The notes under the pieces were generated by a model. The model had not been told where the DNA came from and did not search any database. It saw nothing but the letters and a program-made list of their open reading frames with translations. Positions 26,401-33,972 of a DNA stretch of 64,000 nucleotides are shown here, piece after piece; position 1 is the stretch's first letter; every line of letters starts with the position of its first letter. The stretch spans positions 64,069-128,068 of the forward strand of contig NZ_ML178715.1 in the NCBI RefSeq assembly GCF_004360145.1, written 5' to 3'. Source of the DNA: Aliiroseovarius marinus. Its GTDB lineage: Bacteria > Pseudomonadota > Alphaproteobacteria > Rhodobacterales > Rhodobacteraceae. The position numbers were made by a program, and so were the translations under genes.

Positions 26401-26931
26401 ATGTACCCCTTCGTCCGCATGATCAAAGAGATGGTCAAATTCGCCAAGGCCGAGCCGCTGCCCGTCGATGGCGTCCATATCAGCCACCACCGCTGCTGGC
26501 CGTGGGATATCGACCTATGGCGCGAGCTGAACAATGGCCGCACCCTGACCATGTATGATCTGGGCCGCATTCCGCTGGCGGGTCGCACCGGGCTAAGTCG
26601 CACCCTGATCAAGAACCGCTGGGGACTGACCATGGCAGGGGCCAGCGTGCGCTATCGCAAACGCATCCGCACCTTCGCGCGGTTCGAGATGCGCAGCCGC
26701 TTGGTCGGGTGGGACGACAAATTCTTTTATGTGGAACAAAGCATGTGGCTGGGCGAAGACTGTGCGAACCAGATCATCTATCGCTCGGCGGTGACGGATC
26801 GCAGCGGGATTGTATCTACGGACAGGGTGCGAACGGCCATTGGCCATGCGGGACCCGCGCCCGCGCTGCCTGAATGGGTACAAGCCTGGATCGCGGCTGA
26901 CGCAACGAGACCTTGGCCCCCCGAAATGTAA
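26401..26931 (+). CDS. Acyl-CoA thioesterase, hotdog fold
   Basis: A 176-aa protein resembling the thioesterase family that includes THEM6 and 4-hydroxybenzoyl-CoA thioesterase-like members. Characteristic parts are the HHRCWPWDIDLWRELNNGRTLTMYDLGR region near the N-terminus and the strand FARFEMRSRLVGWDDKFFYVEQSMW. The substrate is unknown. The ATG at 26401 follows AGGAGCC at a good distance; the frame is open far upstream only as antisense to recQ and yggT. Divergent from yggT across 126 bases. Confidence 0.82.
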   Translation: MYPFVRMIKEMVKFAKAEPLPVDGVHISHHRCWPWDIDLWRELNNGRTLTMYDLGRIPLAGRTGLSRTLIKNRWGLTMAGASVRYRKRIRTFARFEMRSRLVGWDDKFFYVEQSMWLGEDCANQIIYRSAVTDRSGIVSTDRVRTAIGHAGPAPALPEWVQAWIAADATRPWPPEM

Positions 26932-27000
26932 TCCCCTTGCCCGCGCGCCTGTTTCCCTGTTTGATCAACAAAAAGCACACAGGCATCTTCAGGGGCAAAC

Positions 27001-28332
27001 ATGGCAGAGATCTCGGCACGCAAGCGCATCTGGGGATGGTTCTTTTTCGATTGGGCCAGCCAACCATATAACACGTTGATCCTGACCTTCGTATTTGCTC
27101 CGTATTTCAAGACCGTTGTTGGCGATGGCGCACAGGCGCAGGCCAGTTGGGGATTTGCCGTTGGCACCTGTGGCCTGATCATCGCGATCCTCGCCCCCAT
27201 TCTGGGCGCCTTCGCCGATAACTCGGGCAATCGTCTGCGATGGATCTGGCTGTTCTCGATCATGTACGTGATCGGCAGCTTCGGGCTGTGGTATGCAGCC
27301 CCCGATAATTTCAACATGACGCTTATTCTGATCCTCTTCGGCATCGGCCTGATCGGGATGGAGTTCGCAACGATCTTCACCAACGCCATGCTGCCCGACC
27401 TCGGCTCGCGCGAGGAAATCGGCAGCATTTCAGGTAATGGCTGGGCGTTTGGCTATATCGGTGGCCTTCTGACCCTGATCATCATGCTGGCGCTATTCGT
27501 CGAGCAACCAAACGGCAAGACCCTGATCGGCATGACACCCCCGTTCGGGCTGGACCCCGCCGCGAAAGAGGGCACGCGCTTCGTCGGCCCGCTGACTGCG
27601 GTCTGGTATGCGCTGTTCATGATCCCGTTTTTCCTATGGGTACGTGATCCGAAACCGGTCAGCAGCGATCCCCTGTTGGTGCGTCACGCGCTGGCGAGCC
27701 TTTGGAAAACGCTGAAATCCCTGCCCCACTCGCCCAGCCTGTTTGCCTATCTCAGCAGCTCGATGTTCTATCGCGATGCGCTGAACGGGATGTACACTTT
27801 TGGTGGCATCTATGCGGCGGGCGTGTTGAACTGGTCCGTGGTCGACGTGGGCATCTTCGGCATTCTGGCGATCATCACTGGCGCGATTTTCGCATGGATC
27901 GGCGGGCGCGCAGACAGGCGCTTTGGCCCGAAGCCCGTCATCACCACCTGCATTCTGGTGCTGACCTTCGTGGCCATCTGTATCGTCTTCATCTCACGCG
28001 AGAGCGTGTTTGGCATGCCGGTCGAGCCTGACAGCAAGCTGCCGGATATCGGCTTCTACATCCTGGGCGCGCTGATCGGGGCCGCGGGTGGCGCGCTGCA
28101 ATCGGCCAGCCGTACCATGATGGTCCGCCAAGCCAACCCGGAACGGATGACCGAAGCGTTTGGCCTCTATGCCCTTGCTGGCAAGGCCACCAGCTTTCTT
28201 GCGCCCTTCCTGATCGGCATCATCACGGCGGCGACGGGCAGCCAGCAGCTCGGCGTCTCCCCGCTTATCGGGCTCTTTGTTCTGGGACTTGTCCTATTGA
28301 TCTGGGTTAAACCCAAAGGCACTCACGCGTAG
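27001..28332 (+). CDS. MFS transporter, UMF1/Atg22-like
   Basis: A 443-aa inner-membrane transporter with about 12 hydrophobic segments, of the UMF1 family related to the yeast vacuolar effluxer Atg22. The N-terminus (WGWFFFDWASQPYNTLILTFVFAPYF) is the family hallmark, and GGALQSASRTMMVRQANPERMTEAFGLYALAGKATSF near the C-terminus is also typical. The substrate cannot be predicted; amino acids or peptides are guesses from Atg22. A short gap to mepA (8 bases) suggests joint transcription. Confidence 0.9.
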   Translation: MAEISARKRIWGWFFFDWASQPYNTLILTFVFAPYFKTVVGDGAQAQASWGFAVGTCGLIIAILAPILGAFADNSGNRLRWIWLFSIMYVIGSFGLWYAAPDNFNMTLILILFGIGLIGMEFATIFTNAMLPDLGSREEIGSISGNGWAFGYIGGLLTLIIMLALFVEQPNGKTLIGMTPPFGLDPAAKEGTRFVGPLTAVWYALFMIPFFLWVRDPKPVSSDPLLVRHALASLWKTLKSLPHSPSLFAYLSSSMFYRDALNGMYTFGGIYAAGVLNWSVVDVGIFGILAIITGAIFAWIGGRADRRFGPKPVITTCILVLTFVAICIVFISRESVFGMPVEPDSKLPDIGFYILGALIGAAGGALQSASRTMMVRQANPERMTEAFGLYALAGKATSFLAPFLIGIITAATGSQQLGVSPLIGLFVLGLVLLIWVKPKGTHA

Positions 28333-28340
28333 GTTTTCAC

Positions 28341-29216
28341 ATGAAACTGTTTCACAAGCTCATCCTGATTGCTGGCCTCGCCCTAACCGGGGCGCCAGTC
28401 GCCGCCCAACAACCCGCGAAAGAGCTGTTCGGTGCGGCGCGGAAGGGCACGGCAAGTCGTGCAGCCGCGTTCGGATCGTACGCGAAAGGCTGTCTGGCCG
28501 GGGCCGAGCAACTGGCCGAAACCGGGCCGACATGGCAAGCCATGCGCCTGTCGCGCAATCGCAACTGGGGCCACCCCGAGTTGATCGACTTCGTGGAAAA
28601 ACTGTCGCGCAAAGCTGCCCAGCAACCCGGATGGAAGGGGCTTTACGTCGGCGACCTCAGCCAGCCGCGTGGTGGTCCGATGCTGACCGGGCACCGTTCG
28701 CACCAGATCGGACTGGATGCCGATATCTGGATGCTTCCGCCCAAACGCCTGAACCTCAGCGCGTCCGAGCGCGAGGCGCTGTCGTCGATTTCGACCCGCC
28801 GGTCCAAGGGCGCTTACGTAAACAAGAACTGGACCCGCGCCCATCACGAGATCATCAAGGCCGCCGCAAAAGACAAACGCGTGGCGCGGATCTTTGTTTT
28901 CCCCGGCGCCAAGGTACAGATGTGCAAAGACGCCAAAGGCGACCGGCGTTGGCTGCGGAAAATCCGTCCGTGGTGGGGGCATCACTATCACTTCCACGTC
29001 CGGCTTTCCTGTCCCAAGGGCGTCAAGGGCTGCGTAAACCAAGCCCCGCCACCCGCAGGGGATGGCTGCAAAGACGCCGAGAAATGGGTTCAGGATATTC
29101 TACATCCCAAACCCGCACCGAAGCCCACGAAACCCGCAACGCCGCGCAAGCCTCGCGGTCCTCTGACCCTTAAGGATCTTCCCAACCAATGCGGACCCGT
29201 TTTGTCATCGCGATAG
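28341..29216 (+). CDS. mepA: Penicillin-insensitive murein endopeptidase MepA
   Basis: Periplasmic zinc metallopeptidase that cuts D-alanyl-meso-diaminopimelate cross-links in peptidoglycan (291 aa). A signal peptide ends near APVAAQQ. The LAS-type metal sites are visible: [11 protein letters not shown] (His and Asp) and the C-terminal HHYHFHVRL. Conserved cysteines fit the disulfides known in E. coli MepA. The C-terminal tail is rich in Pro and Lys. Its last 28 bases overlap the next gene in another frame. It follows a transporter gene by 8 bases. Confidence 0.93.
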   Translation: MKLFHKLILIAGLALTGAPVAAQQPAKELFGAARKGTASRAAAFGSYAKGCLAGAEQLAETGPTWQAMRLSRNRNWGHPELIDFVEKLSRKAAQQPGWKGLYVGDLSQPRGGPMLTGHRSHQIGLDADIWMLPPKRLNLSASEREALSSISTRRSKGAYVNKNWTRAHHEIIKAAAKDKRVARIFVFPGAKVQMCKDAKGDRRWLRKIRPWWGHHYHFHVRLSCPKGVKGCVNQAPPPAGDGCKDAEKWVQDILHPKPAPKPTKPATPRKPRGPLTLKDLPNQCGPVLSSR

Positions 29217-30115
29217 CGGCACTTGCCGCGCTTCTGGCGCTTGATCTTGGGGCGCAGCCGGTGTCGGACGCCCAACTGGTGTCCGCCTATCGCTGGCATG
29301 GCACAGGTGAAAATTTCGGCGGGTTTTCGGGGCTTGAGGTCAGCGAAGATGGCACGGACTTCATTGCGATCACCGACCGTGGATATATCGCACGCGGCAG
29401 CTTTGCGCGCGAGGACGGTGTCATCACCGGCCTAAACACCACCCGCCTTGGCCCGCTAAAATCCCCCAAAGGCACCCCCTTTGGTCGGTTCCGGGCCGAC
29501 AGCGAAGGGTTGGCCACGCATATGACCGGCCCGATTTACGTCAGTTTCGAGGCCAAACACCGCGTGATGCGCTTTACCGGTTTACGGACCAAGGGGCGCG
29601 TGCTGGAGAAGCACCCGGATTTTAAGGGACTGCAGAACAACTCGTCTCTGGAAGCCTTGGCCATCGACCGCGTCGGCACGCTTTATACAATCCCCGAACG
29701 GACGGGCGTCGAAGGCTCGCCGTTCCCGGTCTATCGCTTGCGCGCCGGCGGTCAGACATGGGATAAGCCCTTCTCGATCCCGCGCTTTGCCCCGTATCTG
29801 CCCGTCGGTGCCGATATCGGCCCGGATGGGAAGTTCTATCTGCTGGAACGTCACCTGAGCGGCATTCTGGGCTTCACCAACCGCGTCCGCCGCTTCGACA
29901 TCACGCCCGAGGGCTTCAAGAACGAGGTCGAATTGCTGCGCACCCCCGTTGGGCTGCATGACAATCTGGAAGGGCTTGCGGTCTGGCGCGACACGGATGG
30001 AAATATCCGCCTAACCATGGTGTCCGACGACAATTTCAAGTTCTACCAAACCACGGAATTCGTCGAATATGTGGTCCCCACTCCTGCGAAGCCTGCGGGC
30101 GACGTCGCGAACTGA
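29189..30115 (+). CDS. Secreted esterase-like phytase domain protein
   Basis: A 308-aa exported protein with a signal peptide (about 22 residues, ending LGAQPVS) and a domain of the esterase-like activity of phytase type, predicted to fold as a beta-propeller. Supporting segments are [32 protein letters not shown], and [13 protein letters not shown], where acidic residues may bind calcium. Phosphoester hydrolysis is implied by the family name but is not shown. The start at 29189 lies 28 bases inside mepA; the signal peptide supports it. Confidence 0.82.
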   Translation: MRTRFVIAIAALAALLALDLGAQPVSDAQLVSAYRWHGTGENFGGFSGLEVSEDGTDFIAITDRGYIARGSFAREDGVITGLNTTRLGPLKSPKGTPFGRFRADSEGLATHMTGPIYVSFEAKHRVMRFTGLRTKGRVLEKHPDFKGLQNNSSLEALAIDRVGTLYTIPERTGVEGSPFPVYRLRAGGQTWDKPFSIPRFAPYLPVGADIGPDGKFYLLERHLSGILGFTNRVRRFDITPEGFKNEVELLRTPVGLHDNLEGLAVWRDTDGNIRLTMVSDDNFKFYQTTEFVEYVVPTPAKPAGDVAN

Positions 30116-30231
30116 CGCGACATCCCCCTTGTTTGCAAGGGTTGATCTGTCCGTTTTCCCACTGTAAGAGCACTCCGTCCCTGACATTCAGGGGCCAAGT
30201 CTCCGCAACCTTGCTAAAACGGACCAACAAC

Positions 30232-30852
30232 ATGACCCGTCTTCTTCCTGGCGTTATCGCCATGGCCGCCATCGTCGTGGCCTCTAACATTCTGGTGCAA
30301 TTCCTGTTCGGCAACTGGCTGACCTGGGGCGCCTTCACTTACCCGCTTGCCTTCCTTGTCACCGACGTGATGAACCGTGTCTACGGTGTGACCGCTGCGC
30401 GCAAAGTCGTTCTGGTCGGCTTCGTCACCGGCGTGATCTGCAGCTTCATAGGCACCCAAATCATGGGCGAGTTCGGTCCGCTTGTGACCCTGCGCATCGC
30501 TATGGGATCCGGCCTTGCCTTCCTGACCGCACAGCTGCTGGACGTCGCGATCTTTGACCGCCTGCGCGAAGGCCGCTGGTGGCGCGCGCCGGTTGTCTCG
30601 ACCCTGATCGGCAGCTCGGTGGACACCGCGATCTTCTTCACCATCGCCTTCTCGGGCACGCTGACCTTCCTTGAACCGGCCAACGACGTTAGCTGGGCGG
30701 GCGAGGTTTTGCCGCTTCTGGGCGCAGGCCCGATGGCCCCGCTGTGGGTATCTTTGGCGGTTGCTGACTGGATGGTCAAACTGGCCCTTGCATTGCTTGC
30801 ACTGGTGCCTTTCCGCGTCTTGGTCACAAAACTTTCACCAAATCCTGCGTGA
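30232..30852 (+). CDS. Queuosine precursor transporter (VUT/YhhQ family)
   Basis: A 206-aa membrane protein with about six hydrophobic segments of the VUT/YhhQ family, which imports preQ0 or preQ1 for queuosine tRNA modification. Family landmarks are TYPLAFLVTDVMNRVYG near residue 40 and APVVSTLIGSSVDTAIFFTIAF in the second half. The ATG at 30232 was chosen because the hydrophobic N-terminus begins there; the frame is open for 33 codons upstream but looks non-coding. No clear preQ1 aptamer precedes it; a small hairpin (CCCTGA with TCAGGG) lies at about 30178-30195. Confidence 0.9.
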   Translation: MTRLLPGVIAMAAIVVASNILVQFLFGNWLTWGAFTYPLAFLVTDVMNRVYGVTAARKVVLVGFVTGVICSFIGTQIMGEFGPLVTLRIAMGSGLAFLTAQLLDVAIFDRLREGRWWRAPVVSTLIGSSVDTAIFFTIAFSGTLTFLEPANDVSWAGEVLPLLGAGPMAPLWVSLAVADWMVKLALALLALVPFRVLVTKLSPNPA

Positions 30853-30920
30853 AAAGTTTTGACAAACGCAAAATATGTGGCACGCTCCTAGATATAGAAA
30901 CAGCGAGAAAGGAGGTGTCC

Positions 30921-30962
30921 ATGTCGAGAGATACAACGGAGCGAGGTGCCGGGACAATCTAG
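30921..30962 (+). CDS. Possible 13-aa leader peptide
   Basis: Within the structured element an ATG six bases after AAAGGAGG opens a 13-codon frame, MSRDTTERGAGTI, ending in TAG. The ribosome site is among the strongest in the window, yet it is the very sequence paired with a downstream anti-Shine-Dalgarno. It could be a leader peptide or a decoy ribosome-binding site. Coding is uncertain because the frame is so short. Confidence 0.3.
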   Translation: MSRDTTERGAGTI

Positions 30963-31046
30963 ATCGCGACGCTCCGGGGCAGCCCCCGGATCGGAACGCG
31001 GGCCGAATTGACCCAGGTCTAACCGGTCCCACCTCCTACATTCTCG

Positions 31047-31078
31047 AAAGGGTCGTCCTGCTGGGGCGGCCCTTTTTC
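31047..31078 (+). terminator. Rho-independent terminator of the structured element
   Basis: AGGGTCGTCC pairs with GGGCGGCCCT over about ten base pairs (two G-U), with a short loop and a following TTTTT. It separates the candidate RNA from arfB. Confidence 0.85.
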
Positions 31079-31123
31079 GTATCTGCCATTCCCGTTGCGC
31101 ATCCGATTGGATAGGGTGCCCTT

Positions 31124-31543
31124 ATGATCCGCGTGAATGACGATATCACCCTGAAAGATTGGGAGCTGAGCGAGAGCTTTTCGCGTTCCTCAGGCCCCGG
31201 CGGGCAGAATGTGAACAAGGTCTCGACCGCCGTCGAATTGCGGTTCGAGGCCGCGCGCTCGCCGCATCTGTCGCAACCGGTGAAGGCACGACTGAAGCGG
31301 ATCGCCGGACGCAAATGGGCGCAGGACGGCGCGATCACCATCCGGGTCGAGGACACAAGAAGCCAAGCCCGCAACCGCGAGATCGCCGCCGAACGTCTGG
31401 CCGAGATGATCCGCAAAGCGCTGGTTGCCCCCAAGCGGCGCATTCCCACCAAACCAACCAAGGGCTCTCAACGCCGGCGCATGGATGCCAAAACCAAGCG
31501 CGGGCAGGTCAAAGCCCTGCGCGGGCGGGTCACCGACGACTGA
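31124..31543 (+). CDS. arfB: Alternative ribosome-rescue factor ArfB
   Basis: Peptidyl-tRNA hydrolase that frees ribosomes stalled on mRNA lacking a stop codon (YaeJ/ICT1 family). The 139-aa length, the catalytic GGQ at residues 26-28 in SSGPGGQNVNKVSTAVELRF, and a basic C-terminal tail (KPTKGSQRRRMDAKTKRGQVKALRGR) that enters the empty mRNA channel all fit ArfB and not full-length release factors. It starts 46 bases after the terminator of the structured element and seems to be a separate transcript. Confidence 0.94.
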   Translation: MIRVNDDITLKDWELSESFSRSSGPGGQNVNKVSTAVELRFEAARSPHLSQPVKARLKRIAGRKWAQDGAITIRVEDTRSQARNREIAAERLAEMIRKALVAPKRRIPTKPTKGSQRRRMDAKTKRGQVKALRGRVTDD

Positions 31544-31633
31544 CGCCACTTACTTAACAACGCAATTAATTTGCTTTGCGCCCAGCAAGCTGGCATAGTC
31601 GGCACAGAAACACCCGGCACAGTGGAGCATGAC

Positions 31634-32911
31634 ATGGCGGACACCTCTTCGATCCTGGAACGGCGCGCGCGGCTTCTTGGCCCGAACATGACCACCTTCT
31701 ATCGCGAGCCAGTTCATGTGGTCCGCGGCGAAGGGACATGGCTGTGGGATACGGACGGGAACCGCTATCTGGACTGCTACAACAACGTCCCGCATGTCGG
31801 TCACGCCCATCCGAAAGTCGTCGAGGCGATCACCAAGCAGGCCGCGACCCTGAACACCCACACCCGGTACCTGCACGAAGGCATTCTGGACTATGCCGAA
31901 CGTCTGACGGGCACGATGGATCACGGGCTGGACACGATGATCATGGTCTGCACCGGGTCCGAGGCGAACGACATCGCCCTGCGCATGGGCCGCGCGATGA
32001 CCGAGAAGGTGGGCATCATCTGCACCGACAACACCTATCACGGCAACACGGATCTGGTCAGCCAGATGTCATCGAAACGCACGCCGATTGGCGGGCCGGT
32101 GGAGTGGGTCAAGAAGGTGCCAGCCCCGGATACGCTGTCTCCGCTGGGCGGCAGCGCCGAGTCGCAACCACAGGCCTTTGCCGACGAGATCCAGCGCGCG
32201 ATTGATGAGCTGGAGGAGGCAGGGTACGGCTTCGGCACGCTGATCCTCGACCCGTTTTTCGCCAATGAAGGCTTTCATACGCTGCCCAAGGGGTTCCTTG
32301 ACCCTGCGGCCGCGGTTGTCCGTAAGGCAGGCGGCATCATCATCGCAGACGAGGTGCAACCGGGCTTTGGTCGGACTGGGCGCAATTTCTGGGGGCATGA
32401 CCGGATCGGGTTGGTGCCTGACATCGTGACGATGGGCAAGCCGATGGGGAACGGGCATCCCGTCGCAGCGGTCGTGACCCGCCCCGAGATCATGGCCGAA
32501 TTCCGCACCCGCTTTGGGTACTTCAACACCTTCGGCGGCAACCCGGTCTCTGCGGCGGCGGCGATGGCGGTTCTGGATGTGCTCGAAGAAGAAGAGCTGG
32601 TCCAAAACGCACGCGATACGGGTGACTATGCGTTGGGGCTGTTGAAAGAGCTATCCCATCCAATGATCGCCGACACCCGCGGCGCGGGCATGTTCATGGG
32701 CATCGAGTTCACGCGCGACGGCGACCCGGAAGGCGCAACGACATTCTGCAAAGATCTGGTCGAGGACATGCGCAATCGCGGTGTGCTCTTGCACCTGATG
32801 GGGCGGCATTATCACGGGATCAAAATCCGTCCGCCCATGTGTTTTGACCGGTCGCAGGCCGACCTTTTGGCCGAAACGCTGGACGCCGCGCTGAAGGCGG
32901 TACCTGCATGA
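31634..32911 (+). CDS. Class III PLP enzyme, ETNPPL-like aminotransferase/phospho-lyase
   Basis: A 425-aa PLP enzyme of aminotransferase class III. The stretch YLDCYNNVPHVGHAHP and LNTHTRYLHEGILDYAERL closely recall ethanolamine-phosphate and phosphohydroxylysine phospho-lyases (ETNPPL/PHYKPL). PLP lysine is Lys269 in MGKPMGNGHP; the cofactor aspartate is in IIADEVQPGFGRTG. The ATG at 31634 follows GTGGAGC. Its stop overlaps the start of a phosphotransferase gene (ATGA), so a kinase-then-phospho-lyase route for an amino alcohol is plausible. A plain transaminase role cannot be excluded. Confidence 0.85.
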   Translation: MADTSSILERRARLLGPNMTTFYREPVHVVRGEGTWLWDTDGNRYLDCYNNVPHVGHAHPKVVEAITKQAATLNTHTRYLHEGILDYAERLTGTMDHGLDTMIMVCTGSEANDIALRMGRAMTEKVGIICTDNTYHGNTDLVSQMSSKRTPIGGPVEWVKKVPAPDTLSPLGGSAESQPQAFADEIQRAIDELEEAGYGFGTLILDPFFANEGFHTLPKGFLDPAAAVVRKAGGIIIADEVQPGFGRTGRNFWGHDRIGLVPDIVTMGKPMGNGHPVAAVVTRPEIMAEFRTRFGYFNTFGGNPVSAAAAMAVLDVLEEEELVQNARDTGDYALGLLKELSHPMIADTRGAGMFMGIEFTRDGDPEGATTFCKDLVEDMRNRGVLLHLMGRHYHGIKIRPPMCFDRSQADLLAETLDAALKAVPA

Positions 32912-33852
32912 GCCCTTTCTTGAAACAGGCCCTCAAGGCATGGGGCGCGCAGCATGTGCGGATGATCAAGGATCGCGAAAACGCAGTGCATGAGGTGCGA
33001 ATTGCCGGCAAGCCCGCCGCGCTGCGGTTGCACCGTCCGGGGTACCAGTCCAAGGCCGCCATTCGGTCAGAGCTCGACTGGATGGCCGCGCTGGCCGAAC
33101 AGGGTATGCGGGTGCCGTCTCCTATCCCGACGACCGAAGGCGACCTTGTGTTTTCACTGGACGCGGACCAATGCGCGACGATGGTATCGTGGGTCGAGGG
33201 CGCGCCGATTGGGGAAAGTGGCGTGCCTCTGGACGGCTCGCCAGATGATCAAGCCGCGCTATACCGCAAAGTCGGGGCCGAGCTGGCGAAACTGCACAAC
33301 CTGACCGACGATATCCCCCTGCCCGAGGGCTTCACCCGTCACCGCTGGGACATCCCCGGCCTGCTGGGGGACGACCCGTTTTGGGGGCGGTTCTGGGAGT
33401 GCCCAGCGCTGCGCGAGGACGAGCGCAACTTGGTGCTGCGGGCGCGGGCTGTGGCGCATGATCTGGCCTCGGTCTACCTTGAAAACGGGGCGGATTTTGG
33501 GTTGATCCACGCGGACGTGCTGCGTGAAAACGTGTTTATTCACAAGGGCTTGCTAACCCTGATCGACTTCGACGACGCGGGCTTTGGGTTTCGGCTGTAC
33601 GACCTTGCGGTGATGATGTCGCAGAACGAACAGGAACCCGCGTATGAGGCGATCAAGGCGGCGGCGCTGGCGGGGTATCGGGAACACCGGGCGCTGAGCC
33701 AAGAGGCGGAAGACCTGCTGCCTATGTTCTTGATGTTACGACGTTTTGCGTCGATGGGCTGGGCGGTTCCGCGATACGATCCGACCGGCCCCGAGGTCGC
33801 CAGCTATACCCAAAAAGCCGTCATCGCCGCCCGGAATTTCCTTGGGGGATGA
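32908..33852 (+). CDS. APH-family phosphotransferase, hydroxylysine-kinase-like
   Basis: A 314-aa kinase of the aminoglycoside phosphotransferase/homoserine kinase type II fold. The Brenner motif is GLIHADVLRENVF with catalytic Asp near residue 210, and the metal motif is LIDFDDAGFGFRLYDLA. Given translational coupling to an ETNPPL-like lyase, I infer phosphorylation of a small amino alcohol such as hydroxylysine or ethanolamine, by analogy with human HYKK and PHYKPL. It converges with the reverse transcriptase gene. Confidence 0.85.
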   Translation: MSPFLKQALKAWGAQHVRMIKDRENAVHEVRIAGKPAALRLHRPGYQSKAAIRSELDWMAALAEQGMRVPSPIPTTEGDLVFSLDADQCATMVSWVEGAPIGESGVPLDGSPDDQAALYRKVGAELAKLHNLTDDIPLPEGFTRHRWDIPGLLGDDPFWGRFWECPALREDERNLVLRARAVAHDLASVYLENGADFGLIHADVLRENVFIHKGLLTLIDFDDAGFGFRLYDLAVMMSQNEQEPAYEAIKAAALAGYREHRALSQEAEDLLPMFLMLRRFASMGWAVPRYDPTGPEVASYTQKAVIAARNFLGG

Positions 33853-33972
33853 GGGCCGCGTGACGGGCGGAAATGCTTAGACCTTTTATCGCGGGACAGG
33901 TCGGGGCTTTAAAAAATTTTAACGGCGTTTTGGGGTGGGTTTTAAAGGGTTTAAAGGGGAAATTGACCGAGT
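33853..33972. other. AT-rich flank of the reverse transcriptase gene
   Basis: The gap between the kinase gene and the convergent reverse transcriptase gene is visibly AT-rich in its right half, with a tandem 9-base repeat TTTAAAGGG at 33941-33958 and the run TTTAAAAAATTTTAA near 33908. A small 5-bp hairpin (GACCT with AGGTC) is at about 33882-33904. No gene or clear terminator is seen. It may hold the outer edge of the inserted segment. Confidence 0.5.

Larger units (their letters stand above)
30904..31078 (+). ncRNA. Candidate structured RNA with sequestered ribosome site
   Basis: A region of unusual folding potential between two unrelated genes. Bases 30904-30917 (CGAGAA plus AGGAGGTG) can pair fully with 31030-31046 (CACCTCCT, a 3-base bulge, TTCTCG), giving a 14-bp helix that hides a perfect Shine-Dalgarno. 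Inside are two competing hairpins: CGGAGCG (30937-30943) with CGCTCCG (30969-30975), and TCCGGGG with CCCCGGA (30973-30990). A terminator ends the unit. TTGACA at 30859 may be part of a promoter, though no matching -10 box is evident. It could be a regulatory small RNA or an attenuator-like leader. I recognise no known RNA family. Confidence 0.5.

Noticed and set aside
30116-30231. Possible preQ1 riboswitch before the queuosine precursor transporter
   Set aside because: I could not find the short stem with the conserved A-rich tail of preQ1-I, nor other preQ1 types; only a 6-bp hairpin is present.
30859-30892. Sigma-54 or heat-shock promoter before the structured RNA (TTGACA and TGGCACG boxes)
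   Set aside because: The second half-site does not match: the sigma-54 GC element is missing and the TAGATAT box is too far from TTGACA.
30875-31114. A 79-codon open frame through the structured RNA region
   Set aside because: It runs straight through the terminator and has no ribosome site; the short frame at 30,921 has a much better one.
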